Assembly: GCA_015501055.1 (NCBI GenBank)
Contig: JADNYV010000008.1
Coordinates: 310,001 to 374,000 of the forward strand
Length of the DNA stretch: 64,000 nucleotides
Origin: Mucidula mucida
Lineage: Eukaryota; Basidiomycota; Agaricomycetes; Agaricales; Physalacriaceae
Direction: 5' to 3'
Notes under the pieces: model-generated
Database searches by the model: none
What the model was told of the DNA's origin: nothing
Seen by the model: the letters and a program-made list of their open reading frames with translations, nothing else
Position numbers and translations under genes: made by a program
In this document: in pieces, positions 31,376 through 43,055 of the stretch
How the letters are laid out: every line of letters begins with the position of its first letter
Numbering within the stretch: the first letter of the stretch is position 1

Positions 31376-32700
31376 ATGTCTATCCTCCTCGCGGGAAAAC
31401 CCGCACTTCGTGTCGTGCGCCTATTACACGAGGCTAACAAGAGCTTTCTTCTTGCCTCCCGCAAGCGCGTTATCCCTGAGCCATCCAATTCGACTGGTAT
31501 GATCCCGCCACATCCGAGAACCCTTTCACTGCCGATCCCCACATCAAGAGTGTGTATCTAGTATCACCTCCATGGGCTGACGGAATTTTGGAATCGATGG
31601 TCCCTTTCATCGATCTGGCAATGCAAAAGGGCGTGAAGCGTTTCGTCTTCTTCAGCCCGTCGGGCATAGGAGCGGGCGAAAACCTAATCACCCTTGGTGT
31701 CGATTACTTTGTCATGCGCCCTACATTTTTCATCGGTAAGAGTTCATATTTCTAAATTGCGTCCTGTAGTCTCACTGTGGCCTCAGAAAACTTTGTGGTC
31801 ATGTGTTCCAAGCTAAGTAGCGACCGGCTTGAGGAGATGTGAGAGAGAGCGGTATCAGTGATACCGTGTGGTTTTGGGGGTGAGGTCCCGGCTGGAGAAA
31901 GGGGAACGGCAAAGGGTTTCCACGGGTGACGCCACACCAGAGTGTGGATGGGGAAACCGAACGGCCTCAGCAGCCAAAGAACTCGGGTGGAAGGCTGAAC
32001 TGAACCTTGACATGGATCCAGACAACCCACCACGTAAAGGGAGTAGGAGGGTGGGAAGAAAAAGAGCAAGCGAGATGGAGGTTGCGAGCAGGACGCGCGA
32101 TTTCCTAATCGGGCGTCCCCAAAGAAAAGCATGTATACAATATGTAATACATGTCTATCTACACGATCTTGGAGTCTCAGAGGGCCGTCTGCTCACTTAG
32201 GCCTGGCCTGGCAGAGGCTCTTAGGCCCTCGTTCCTCGAGCCTGAGCCTCTGCGCGTCAGGCATCTCATCGAAAAAGGAACAATCTGCTCCGCGTCTAAA
32301 GACGGCAAGATAGGATTCATATCAGCCGACGATATTATCTCGTGTTTGAGGCGTTGACGGCGCTGGAGAGCTATAACACGGACAGAATAATCGTCGGGCC
32401 CGAATTGCTTTCCTATGATGAGGTCCGTACATCCTCTCAAATCCCTGACGCGGTGATTGAACGCAATTAAGCGCAGGTTGTGACAATATTCGGTGCAATT
32501 TTGGGCCACGGAATCACCCACATACGCCTCTCGACTGAGGATATCACAAAGTATTTTCTTGCCTGCGGTATACTACCAGGTCATGCCGAGAGCGAAACCT
32601 ATCGGGAAACGATGAATGCACGGTGCGGCTATGCAAAGTACACTGGAAAAAAAGGACATTGAGGTCTTTCTTAAAGGCCAACAAGGGTGCTTGGATATAA
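31376..32700 (+). pseudogene. Decayed NmrA-like reductase (EasG-type)
   Basis: A relic of an NAD(P)-binding NmrA-family protein, the group that includes ergot-alkaloid EasG-like reductases. Recognisable pieces in order: MSILLAGKPALRVVRLLHEA, FDWYDPATSENPF, VYLVSPPWADGILESMVPF, KGVKRFVFFSPSG, DYFVMRPTFF, ENFVVMCSKLSSDRLEEM, then after about 400 bp of foreign sequence RHLIEKGTICSASKDGKIGF, ISADDII, FEALTALESYNTDRIIVGPE, HIRLSTEDITKYFLACGI and SFLKANKGAWI before TAA 32698-32700. Lesions: the GGTGKT-type loop is shortened; frameshifts lie near 31485, 32343 and about 32640; and about 31850-32240 looks like an insertion. These are too many for sequencing error, so the gene is dead. Confidence 0.75.
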
Positions 32701-32959
32701 GCCGACGCCCAATGAAGCAAGGAGAGGATTACACTCGAGGGAACGCGTTCAGCCCCTCAACATGTTCAGTAGCCATGGATATAAGGACGGACACTGAACA
32801 GGCGACTGACAGGCGTTGCAACAGTCCTTCCGAACGTCGGGTTGCCGATTAGAAAGTGGTATAGATGGTATGGATACAACGATAGACAAAACTGCATTGA
32901 ATAAATTTAAATCAGTCAAGAGATACCAGATCTCAAGAAAACACCGCAGTTAGACCGGG

Positions 32960-33930
32960 TTAGCCCTCGAGGATGCCCATGTCACGCCATCGCTCCCATA
33001 GAGCGCCGACGCCCACCGGCGCGGAAGTGGAGCCTCTCAGGTCCTTCATCTCCAATAGCTCGTACTCACGACCAAAAGCGAGAAAATGGGCAAAGAGACT
33101 GTTGAAATGGGGCTCTGAGCGTAGATGAAGGATTTGGTGATAATGTGCGTGGTAGATGTGGGCAAAAACGCGCAGCAGCTGGCGATATACGTGCTTCACG
33201 GTTGAGGGGAAGGATTGGGGAAAGTCATGACCTATGTGTAATGGGAGAATAAGACGGGCCGCGGCAAAGGACGGAACAAGGCAAACGTACCGGACTTTGT
33301 GGGAAAGACAGACTCGTCGTCGATGAGGTTCTGCGCCCAAGTCATCACGTAGTCAATGTAAGTGGGAGCAGGAAGTTGCACACTCTTGCGGTCCTGGTTG
33401 ATCCATGTATAGTTGAGCCTTAAGCGCGGGTCAGTCGCGACGTGAAATGGCTGGGGGACAGAGCGTACACAGCGCCAGCCGACATCGAAGGACACGACTG
33501 TTGCGTACAGCATTCAGTAAGCACACCGTAGAACTCGTTCAGATTGTTGTAAAAGTCGAAGACTGTAGCAATTAGAACTCTTTCCGCAGTACCCGCGCAA
33601 ACAGAAAGGACACACTGTTAACGGCCACCCATTCCATGATATCGACATATTTTGGCAGCATAACAATTGTTTTAAAGTTGCCCTTGACCAGTGCAGCTTC
33701 CACGAACGGACTGCACAGGTACAGCGGCTTTTGCGGTGTCGACACGACCGGGGACGCTGGTGCAGAGTTTGGCGGATAGTCCACCGGCGAGAATGTTGCC
33801 GAGGTCGGCGTCGCGGAGCGCTTCGGATTGCGCGGCGCCCTAGTCATCGACCGCCTGGATACCGCCTGTTAGCCGGCTGCGCTGCTCATCGTCCTGACGC
33901 TGCGCACCCTAACGAATTGAAAAACGACAT
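32960..33930 (-). CDS. MOB2-type kinase activator, copy 1
   Basis: A Mob-family co-activator that binds NDR/LATS kinases (Cbk1/Orb6 partner in yeasts) and controls polar growth. A six-codon first exon (MSFFNS, ATG 33930) splices at the GACTAG before 33840 to APRNPKRSATPTS; the same tiny first exon occurs in copy 2, which supports it. Then come PLYLCSPFVEAALVKGNFKT, MLPKYVDIMEWVAVN, VFDFYNNLNEFYGVL, and the zinc ligands C-x4-C in ECCTQQSCPSMSAG and the His pair in AHIYHAHY. The end is VGVGALWERWRDMGILEG with TAA 32960-32962. Five exons or so. Intact as read. The first intron holds a non-canonical look (GTTAGG), so the start is moderately sure. Confidence 0.85.
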
Positions 33931-34415
33931 TGGCCCAGATATAATGGCCGTTTTGAAGATACAAAAAGGAGTGAATCCGCCAGAAATTCTGAATGGAGTA
34001 GGAAGAGCCGAAGAGGGTAAGCGTGGGAAAAAGTTGATCCCAACGCTAACGCGACCTTGACATCGTTCTAGCTCTGAAGGAACTCGTACTTGGCATAACT
34101 ATTTGGAGTCTGAAAAGCGATAGAAGTCTGTGTGAAAAAGCCACCCCCTTGGCAACTCCTCGAGGCTGTGTCCTAAAATTCCTCTTTCCTCCTGCTCTCT
34201 ATCATATATATATGCTATCGGGTGGACGTTGTGCGCAATGGCCATATTACCTCAGTGTCCGCAATTCACATCAAACGCGGGAGTCTGCAGCGGGCCATCA
34301 CTTGCGCGAAATTCGCCATTCCTCCCAGCCATCCGGATGCAGAATATCAGACCTGTGCACACTGAGGCCCTCTTAAACTCCGTAAAAAAAACCTAACAGT
34401 TTCTCATCTCGACAA
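33931..34415. other. Divergent promoter region of MOB2-1 and the HAK gene
   Basis: No coding signal. A short AT run (ATATATATATGC near 34206) may serve one of the promoters. Confidence 0.4.
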
Positions 34416-37400
34416 ATGTCGCTTCCTGCGCTTGAATCTGGAACTAGTACGTACAAGAGACGCGCCCTTCAGCTAAAGGGATCTGCCCTTCTCGGTCTCA
34501 GTTTTCAGACTTTGGGTACGTCCTCGACGCTAGAAGCTACATGCACTCATGGTCACCAGGTATCATCTATTCTGACATTGGTCAGTTTAGATTATAATCG
34601 GTCCCGACAGCCTTCTGAGATACTCATGCTTTCATAGGCACGTCCCCGCTATATGTGCTAAATGGAATCTGGCCGGCTTCTGCCGCAGCACCCTCGCAGG
34701 AGGACGTTATTGGAGGTGTCAGCGCCATCGTCTGGGCCATCTCTTTACTACCCTTGATAAAATATGTGCGCGCTGCTCCCGCCGCACGTGTGTCAAAGTT
34801 TATCATGTTTCCAGGTTTTCATATCCTTGAGGTTCGCTACTCAAGAAGGTCAGTGCCGATGCGAGGCTCGTACTACACATTCTGATACTCTCTAGGCGAG
34901 GGCGGCTCCTTTGCGCTGTTCCAAGGATTATACCCGCCACGCGTCAAGAATCTCGATGATGATCGTGCGCTTACTGGAGATTATGGAATAGACTCACGGC
35001 CTATCTCGCCAGAGAAGTCGAAATTGAAAGACAAGATGCGTTGGCCATTGCTTATCTGGGTACGCGTGTTTTTCTTCTTGCGCACGTGTAGCGATTAACG
35101 CAGGATGAACAGTGTTTGTTTGGAACGTCGTACGTGCATACAACTGTCCTTTAGAGGTTTTTGTCAAACCCTGCTCCCCTAGCTTGACAATGGCCGATGG
35201 CATGTTCACTCCCGCCGTGTCCGTCACGTCCGCCGTGGGCGGTATTGCTGTCGCGCAAGCATCGGTCGCAGATCACATTGTGCCCATCTCAATTGTACCG
35301 GTTCAAATTTGTATTCGCTTTTGGTATCTGACCTATCTTCCAAGGCGTTTCTCCTCGTCATCTTCTTTGTCCAACAGTTCGGTACGGCTAAGCTCGCCTA
35401 TACATTTTCTCCAAGTGAGTTCAAACCGCGACTTCTAGAGTATTGAATCTGATATCATCCGTAGTCGCCTTCATCTGGTTCCTTCTCCTCGCGGCCACTG
35501 GCATTTATAATATTACTTCATTCCCCGGGATTTTCAGAGCATTTGATCCTTCGCGTGCAGTCATGTGTGAGTGGTTTGACCGCCTTCGCCTGGTTTCCGG
35601 TCTGACGTTATCCTTGATAGTGTTTGTTCGTACAGGAGACTATGACCTTCTCGCTGGTGTTCTCCTTGCTGTGACAGGTTGCGAAGCTATTTTTGCCAAG
35701 TATGCATCGTTACGTTCAAGTTATGAATGTTGATGACTTAATTGACTTACTAGTGTTGGACAATTTAATGCGCTATCGATCCAAGTTCGTCCTTCTGCCT
35801 GCTCGGCGATATGCACAACTAATTTTTAAGCGATAGTTGTCATTTGGCTTCCTTGTGTATCCCTCCCTCATCCTAGCATACCTCGGACAAGGGGCGAAGC
35901 TGATAACGGATGGAGACAATGTCATTTTGAATGTATTCTATCGGTCCATTCCCGGTCCTATCAACGGCGGACTTTGGTGGTGTGTATTCTTTCCACGCTC
36001 GTCAGTCTACAGAGAATTTCATACGCCCCTCCTAGGGTAATGTGGATTGTTGCACTTCTGGCTACTGTATGTTCTCAATTGTCACATACCTGCCCCTTAC
36101 TCACCTTCCGACAGATCATCGCTTCGCAAGCTATGATCACCGCAACGTTCAGTCTGCTGCAACAAGTCATCAGCATGAAGAGCCTCCCCCCGCTGCGGAT
36201 GCTCTACACTTCCGAAACGATCCAAGGACAGATATACATTCCCGCCATCAACTGGTCGCTGATGATTGGCACCATCGTCATCGTGGCCGCGTTCTCTGAC
36301 CTCAGTAAGCTGACCAACGCATACGGATTCGCTGTAGCGACGGTCATGTTCTCGACTACGATTTTGATCGGAGTGCACATACGCTATGTGAAGATGCTGC
36401 CCGGCGTCGTCGCGCTCGCATACCTTTTGGTCTTTGGTTTCTTCGATGGGCTCTTCTGGGGCGCGTCATTGAGAAAGATTCCTCATGGTGCTTGGGTTCC
36501 TCTCATGATTGGGTCATGCATGTAAGTCTAGTCGCCCGAATTCTTAGTGTTTCCGTTATCTGATATCCACATAGCGCCCTTGTAATGATTCTATGGACAT
36601 GGGGCAAGGTGAGAACTCACTTCATCGCGCCCTAGTTTTCTGACGCGGTCCCGCAGGGTCTTGAGGACGCGTTTGATGGCAAGAACAGACGTAACCTCAG
36701 GGAATTCATTCAGCGCGACGAGAAATCGCGAGTCACCATCCGGTTGGAGCCTCACGGTTCTGAGAGTGAGACCGAAGATGTTCTCATGGATGATGCACCT
36801 CAGTCGGATGAGGCGTCGACATATTATTATATTGATTCTGTCAGCTCGAAAGGATCCCATAATCAACTCGCTCAACGCAGGGAGCTCGCGCGCATACCGA
36901 CATGTGCTGTTTTCCATAAGATTACGGAGGGCAGTGGGGTGCCGCATAGTTTCATTGGACTGGTGCGGCAATGGCCTGCACTTCCGGAGGTTCTGGTGAG
37001 TCCACGGACGCCGAGCTACAGGTATAATCTAACGACTGCCGTGTAGATTTTCCTCTCTGTGTCTGTTGTTCCTATCGCAAGAGTACCCGTCGAGGACCGC
37101 TATATCGTGACCAAAGTTCGCAGCATAGAAGGTCGGCCATAGTCAGCTTCCAGTCTGCCAGTCAGGTCCTAATCGCGGGATAGGATTCTATGGTGTGACA
37201 TATTGTATCGGTTTCAGAGACAATTTCGATGTGAAGGTATTTACTAGACGCATTTACAAAGAACGTTAAAGTTCAAGTTCACCTCGAACTCCTTTCTAGA
37301 TTGATGACTTGGTTGAAATGCTGTGCTCTTTGGAGCAAAAGGCGGACCCACAACGCAGCGGATACCTCATTGACAAGATTCGACGTGTCTCAGCGAACAC

Positions 37401-37774
37401 GACGCACATGTTCGTACCTGGTCTTCCTCCACTGACGCCGTCCATTGATCGTTCTATGTCTGGCAGAGTTCCTCATTACCACGTCGTGAGCAAAAAGGTG
37501 GAGGCCGGAAAGCTTTCCGTTGTGGTAAACTATGTCCGAAAGTACCTCATTGAGGATATCTATCGCCGGCTGGGTGAGCACTGCACTCTTACATTGTCAC
37601 CCGATGCTTATGTGGCATTACTTCCTAGCCACGATGTTCCCTGAAACCGCGAATTGGTTGACGTCTGCGGACGAGTTAGTGCTGTCTGTCCATCTAAGCC
37701 ACAATAAGCTGATTCATGCCCTAGGATTATTCATGTCGGGATTAACGCCGTCATCTAGACTTGTTATGACATAG
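34416..37774 (+). CDS. HAK/KUP-type potassium transporter
   Basis: A high-affinity K+ (H+-coupled) uptake protein of the plasma membrane, about 12 helices, split into some 17 exons. Start MSLPALESG at 34416. Motifs in order: SALLGLSFQTLG, TSPLYVLNGIWP, KYVFISLRFATQEGEGGSFA (joined over introns), LYPPRVKNLDDDRAL, CLFGTSLTMADGMFTPAVSV, SAVGGIAVAQ, AFLLVIFFVQQFGTAKLAYT, GIYNITSFPGIFRAFDPSRA, RTGDYDLLAGVLLAVTGCEA, SFGFLVYPSLILAYLGQGAK, FYRSIPGPINGGLWW, and QAMITATFSLLQQVISMKSL. A cytosolic C-terminal part follows (GLEDAFDGKNRRNLREFIQR, SGVPHSFIGLVRQWPALPEV, YGVTYCIGFRD) to TAG 37772-37774. The acidic insert with SETEDVLMDD is a likely phospho-region. It is convergent with the ITPase gene, 76 bp between stops. 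It appears intact. Confidence 0.88.
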
Positions 37775-37850
37775 ATTCAGTAATTGTAGCTCCTGTTCAC
37801 GGATAGATGCTGTTATACCATGACCTCGCTTCAACAGCACTTTATGTGTT

Positions 37851-38755
37851 CTATAGGGTAACTAAGTACTCTCTCAACTTTTCGAGGGCTCTATATCGAT
37901 GAGAGATCAAGTTCTTCTCCGCTGCTGGCATTTCCGCGTATCTGTAGATTTATCGTGAGGTTATTAAAGAATGACGAGAGTACAAGGCTCACGTCCTTCC
38001 TCCTCCTTCGTTTGGCTGAAAGGTGTTATCCCACCCAAATACACCAGGACCACGTGGTTGGACGATTCGTCCGAGTGTGCGTCCTTCAAACAGCTGTACT
38101 GGTTGGCCTGTAGTTCGCAGTCAGTGACGAATAGTCAAAGGATATGTAACGAACCAGGCCCAGTGCAGAATGCGAATGTGCATATCGCCTCGGCCTCCTT
38201 GCCTTTCTCTTTTGGTTGATCGTTTTCGTCCCGAATAATGTTGCCTTCATCGTCTATTTCGACCTCTCTAAACCCGTCTAGCATTTTGTTGAGGCCCTCT
38301 CCGCCAACGGCAGCAAGGAAATGTTTGATGTAAGGGCCGGGGAGGCCGCCTAGGGCGTGGAATGCTAGAGCGGTATCTTCTGTCAACGTTGGAAGACGCG
38401 TCTAAGAGCGTGGATAGTGCACGGAATCAAGGCTTAATAGATGAGGAACGTACGAGCTCCGCCGCCCGCGCGCATTTGGCTATAGCGACCTCGGCAGTTG
38501 TGCCTTGCATCTCATCGACTGGATGGCTCTCAGGAAACATAGCGTATAACGAAAGCAAAATGTAGACTCACCATCGACGCTACGCGACTCAATCTCGACC
38601 GGCAGCTCGGCTCCTTGGGCAAGGATAGCGCGCACCTCTTTGAGTTTATTCGCGTTGCCGGTGACGAAGACTTTTTAATGATTCATTGAGTTCCAGGTGA
38701 TGCAGAGAGCAATTAAAGAGGCTGTGTTCATACCAATCTTTCTCTTTTCGGCCAT
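37851..38755 (-). CDS. HAM1: Inosine triphosphate pyrophosphatase (HAM1/ITPA)
   Basis: Cleaves non-canonical purine triphosphates (ITP, dITP, XTP) to monophosphates, cleaning the nucleotide pool in the cytosol. Start MAEKRKI at 38755, then an intron, then [19 protein letters not shown], the substrate-loop signature. Further exons give [99 protein letters not shown] and [15 protein letters not shown], ending at TAG 37851-37853. The family's SHRxxAL motif is complete. An extra acidic stretch ([20 protein letters not shown]) lies between the lid and the following strand; it is longer than in yeast Ham1. Confidence 0.9.
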
Positions 38756-39175
38756 CAGAGCTATCTTACAAAACGAGGAGGAGCAAGTGGTCACTGGTGA
38801 TGGATGGAAAGCAGTGATCGGGATTGATCGAGCCGGATAAGTCTCTCGATTTCTAGTATACTCCCGGAAGGCTGGTATGTATCAGTTAACCAGTACCACC
38901 ACAAAACACTGCAGATTGTAGTATCAAACATTCCGTGTTAACAACGAGAAGCCTTATTAGTTTAGAAGCCAACACTTTCGATGCCGGCACGTGCTTTGAC
39001 ACGTGATGTGGCGCAGAGGCGCGGCACCCTCATCTCGCATGAGATGAAAGGCGACGAAGCGCGAGCTTTGCTAAAGACTGAAGTAAAAGTTTTCGGCAGC
39101 GCGAATTGCTGGGTTTCGGACCAGTTATTTACCGGTAACTTGTATTAACAGGTCCGTATCAAAATTGAAGACATT
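38756..39175. other. Intergenic region upstream of ITPase
   Basis: No gene seen. Confidence 0.45.
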
Positions 39176-39273
39176 TCCGATACGGGGAATCGAACCCCGA
39201 GCTGCCGCGTGACCAGTTGAATGAGCATTGAGCTTATGAAAGGCGGCAATGTTAGCCGTTACACCATATCGGA
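39176..39273 (-). tRNA. tRNA-Glu (UUC) with a 27-nt intron
   Basis: Read on the minus strand: acceptor arms TCCGATA/TATCGGA pair fully; D-arm GTGT/ACAT; anticodon stem GCCGC/GCGGC with loop C-T-TTC-A-C once the intron is removed; T-arm CGGGG-TTCGATT-CCCCG. The 27-nt intron lies directly after position 37, the canonical place. The mature length is 71 nt before CCA. The anticodon UUC gives Glu. No CCA is encoded, as usual in eukaryotes. Confidence 0.93.
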
Positions 39274-39790
39274 CGTCCACATGATTTTAGTGAGTGCTAT
39301 ATCACGGCACGTAGACGTGCCAGTTTTTCTTTTGTGAATGAAAGAAACTATCTCATGCCTATAATCTTCTTCTCAGCCATTACCAGAGTACGATCAAACC
39401 ATAACTTCCTGTTCGTCTACCTGAATGAGAAGCCATGGATATGGACGTGTGTCCCAGTTGATGAGCGAGCCTTGACCAACGGAAAAGAGCTGCTCTTGAC
39501 AAGGTCTTGATCAACACGAGTGAAGCAAAACTCAAGACGCGAGAGCTAGAAGAGATTTCCGTCATGCTCTCACTTGCAATTGAAAGTTGAAGTCATAGCT
39601 CGCCGTCCGTTTCAAAAATCAAAAGGATGAGATGTTCATCTAGCCCGCGTAAGTGCCAGCTGAGGCACTCGTCCGAGAATCTATCTCACCCGGTGGTCCT
39701 ATTCATGAAGCAACTACCACATAAATCGCATCATCAGGCTCGATTTCGAAAATAGATTTAATGAAAGTTTGCTACAGCAGTATTATAAGA
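39274..39790. other. Intergenic region
   Basis: No gene recognised; a minus-strand frame at 39380-39565 has no domain features. Confidence 0.45.
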
Positions 39791-42325
39791 TCATTGTTCG
39801 ATAAATACGTCTTCACCCTTGTCTTCTGTCATACGAACCCATAGACCACCCTATTGCGGTGTCAGCATTCCAATACTTGAAATCAAACAAAGCAACACGA
39901 ACCTTGGCGTACAAAGTCAGATGCAATCCCATCTTGATCGTATCCATGTCTCTCGTCGATCCCGGAGTTGCCTCTGTAGACCAAACTTTCGGGGGAAGCG
40001 ACTCGGGTGGTTGCACCTCACTGGCCAAGCTGAAGGAGGAGAAGTTCTGCAGCAGGCGTACCAGGTAGTAAGATGCCTCGTTGTACGCAAACTTGAACCG
40101 CGATTTCTCGTGAGTGCAGATCCGTAAAAATGTAAGACTGGGCTCACCTGCTGCCCAAGGCAGATCCTAGGGCCGGCGTTGAAAGGCATGAAGATGAACG
40201 GGTTGTGAGTGAGATATTTCTGGAGGCGCTCGTCGAGGAAGCGATCGGGATCGAATTCCAGCGCTACGACGGAGATGGGCATTGAAAGAATCTTAAATAG
40301 AGATGTCGACGCACCAGTAGGGCCCCAGAGGTCGGTGCGACGGTGAATCAAGAAGACGGAGTACATAACACTATGGAGAACGTTAGCAGCCGATAAGGGT
40401 AAGTACATAGAGAAGACACTTACTTGGTGTTCTTCGCGACATAGAACGGTTTACCGCCTTTGTGGGGGAGGGTAGTATCAACGCTTGCAGATCTAAAGGA
40501 AGGAAGACTATGAGCGTTTTCGCCGCATGCAAGACAAAAACACCTTACCGCGCGTCAAACGGACTGGGAAGATCGTATCATGAGCAACCGTCAACACATA
40601 CACTACATATAATCACTTACACGGGTGGGTAGAGTCGGAGAGTTTCTTCACAAACAATGAGTAAAGATGAATAGAACAAGTAAGACCACATTTACCATTG
40701 AGGAATGCTCTGAGATACTTCATGTTCCGAATGTCATCGTATGTCGGCGCCCTCCTCCCCACGACCGAAGCTATTTCCTCGCGAAGTTTACTGAGGATCT
40801 CTGAGTTCCTGCTGAGGGCGTAGATGCCGAAAGTCAGAAGAGATGCGGTCTGCACGTTGCACGCGTCAGTCGGAGTGAACGAAGACGACTGAGACACTCA
40901 CTGTATCTCGGCCAGCGACGAGAATATTGATAAGTTCGTCCTGTATCGCCTTCTCGTCTACACGGAAACGATAAGTCTTAGTGGGAATTGAAACGTCTAG
41001 TAACATACCATCGGTGCCGACAACCAAGCTGCTGAGAAGATCTCCAGCTGCGCTATCCTTCTCTAGTTGACCGGCCGCCTTCCTTTTGAAAGCGTCCTTC
41101 ATCATGGGAGTGACGAATTCGTCGACGATCTGTCGCTGAGGCGTCACCTTATTTTTCCAAAATTCCATCAAGCGCCATGTCTGTCCGTAACGAGTCCGTT
41201 TCGCGATCAACTCCTGTCCCTCGAGGAAGGCGCGTACAAAAACATTGGAGGGATGATTCTCGAAATGAATGGGATTGGGAATGTTTGATGAAGGAGGGTA
41301 GGGCAATCCTGCGGATAGAGATTCGACGTCTTTTCCGAAGAGGTATTCAGTAGCGGAATCTAGGGTGAACCGTGAAACAACGTCCTTAAGACCCGAGGTG
41401 AGCAATCATTCTGAGGAGTAAATGGGCATCTCACTTGGAAATCAACAGGATGTCCTTCTTGAAGCCGGGCTTTGATTAGAGCAATTGACGAGATCGTATG
41501 CCTTTCGAAGTTGTCAAAGTCGCTGATTCTGTCTTTGTTAAAGAAGGGACGTGTCATGTTTCTGTGGAATCTGCATCGAGTAATTAACCACATGTCAGGC
41601 AAAGAGCGCTCATACGACATACTTCCACATATCACCTGCAGAGAGAATTAGGGATGAGCAATTGATTCGTATCACCATGTTGCGCAGCTCACCATTCGCA
41701 TTGAAGACCCCAGTTCCCAGAAGATCTGACCATTGCGTCAAAGTGATGGGTGATTTCTCGAACTCTTTGAATTGAGTAGCAAGAACGGCCTGTGGGACAA
41801 TCGTCAGAACGAGTCGCTTCGACATAAGTCATATGTTCAATACTGACTTTGATATGGTCTGGTTCAAGCGTCACCACCTACCAATATGAGTGGAATTGTG
41901 TATAGAAAATACGGGGTACGCACTCGTTTCTCTCCTCCGAAAAAATTCAGTTCATAAGTATTGCCATACTGCGCTGCCCAGGCCCATATAGGTTCGCCGA
42001 TGTAGCCAGAATCACTGTTCTTCAGCAGGGTCTTGACGATGCTGCTGCTTGAAAGATCAACTGCAGGGATAGGAATAGCGCCTTTTTCCTTCATAGTACG
42101 TCGGAGTACAACGCCGCGGTAGATGAACAACAAGAGGCGGACAAGAGGGTGGATGAGAATGGAAGCAGCGACATACCACCCGACGGCAACATCGGTTCCT
42201 GTATACTGGCTGAAAGCTGTTAAGAAAACTGAGCTCGTTGCAGACACTGCTACGACGTAGGGGAGCAAGTCGACGAGGAGATAGGCTGGGCCTGGTGGAA
42301 GCGCGTTTTGAAGAGTGATCATCAT
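39791..42325 (-). CDS. Cytochrome P450, CYP63-like (copy 2)
   Basis: A paralogue of the P450 at 2365-4820 with the same exon plan. Start [19 protein letters not shown] at 42325 with N-terminal helices. Then come GDMWK in a 13-nt exon (41624-41636), [41 protein letters not shown]-helix [39 protein letters not shown] (K-helix ExxR), and the haem loop [15 protein letters not shown]. The C-terminus is [19 protein letters not shown] with TGA 39791-39793. All conserved residues are present, so it is probably active. Likely substrates by family are hydrophobic aliphatic or aromatic compounds. It is divergent from MOB2 copy 2. Confidence 0.9.
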
Positions 42326-42361
42326 GGTTCAGAGGAGATATTGATCAGTGCTTCACGAAGC

Positions 42362-42370
42362 ATATATATA
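42362..42370 (-). promoter_or_regulatory. TATA box of P450 copy 2
   Basis: On the minus strand CCTATATATATG lies about 40 bp before the ATG at 42325. Confidence 0.55.
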
Positions 42371-43055
42371 GGTCCACTGATAACGCAAGGTGTGGCTTCG
42401 AATCGACGTTAGAGTGTTGACTAGTAAGCCGACGGTTGCACGGATGCTACGACTTGTGTCTGACTTGCGGAGAAGCCGAAAGAGCCATGAGTAGTCCTGA
42501 TTAGGTCAAATGAAGGCTGCCCATAGGCTGAAGGAATATGAAGTGCGCAGAAAATAACAAGATGAGCACATGTTCGCGGCAAACAGCCCACGCGCCGACT
42601 ACTAGTAAGCGTGGATTATTCCTCGGCCTCGGAAGTCGGTGACCTCTGAAGCGGAGATTGATTGGAGATTAACACAGACTCTGAATCCTCCCCATGAGGA
42701 GGAGGATCTGCAGAACCTACATAAAAGGGAATCAAGGCAAATTGCGGTCAAGGTCGGAGGATGACATTGTACAGTGCAAACTCACCCAAAACCGTCGGAT
42801 CGCGTCTTATTTCCACGCAGATAACGCAGTCATGTTACGACTAGTGAGTTTGGTTCTGGCTTGGTTGCATTATTGTTGCCAGGGTCATCGTAGTCTCTGC
42901 ACGAGTCTGCACGAGTTGACAACGCGCATTTTCTCAAAATGGAAGGTGCCGATAATCACCGTTTTCTGCTGCTGCTTCCACCATCCATTCCTGTCAACTG
43001 AGATACGCGTCTGCTTTAGCACTACCTGTTTTCTTGACTGTATTCGACGTGAATA
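42371..43055. other. Divergent promoter region of P450-2 and MOB2-2
   Basis: No coding signal I trust; a + strand frame at 42694-43056 shows no domain. Shared regulatory space for the two divergent genes. Confidence 0.4.
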
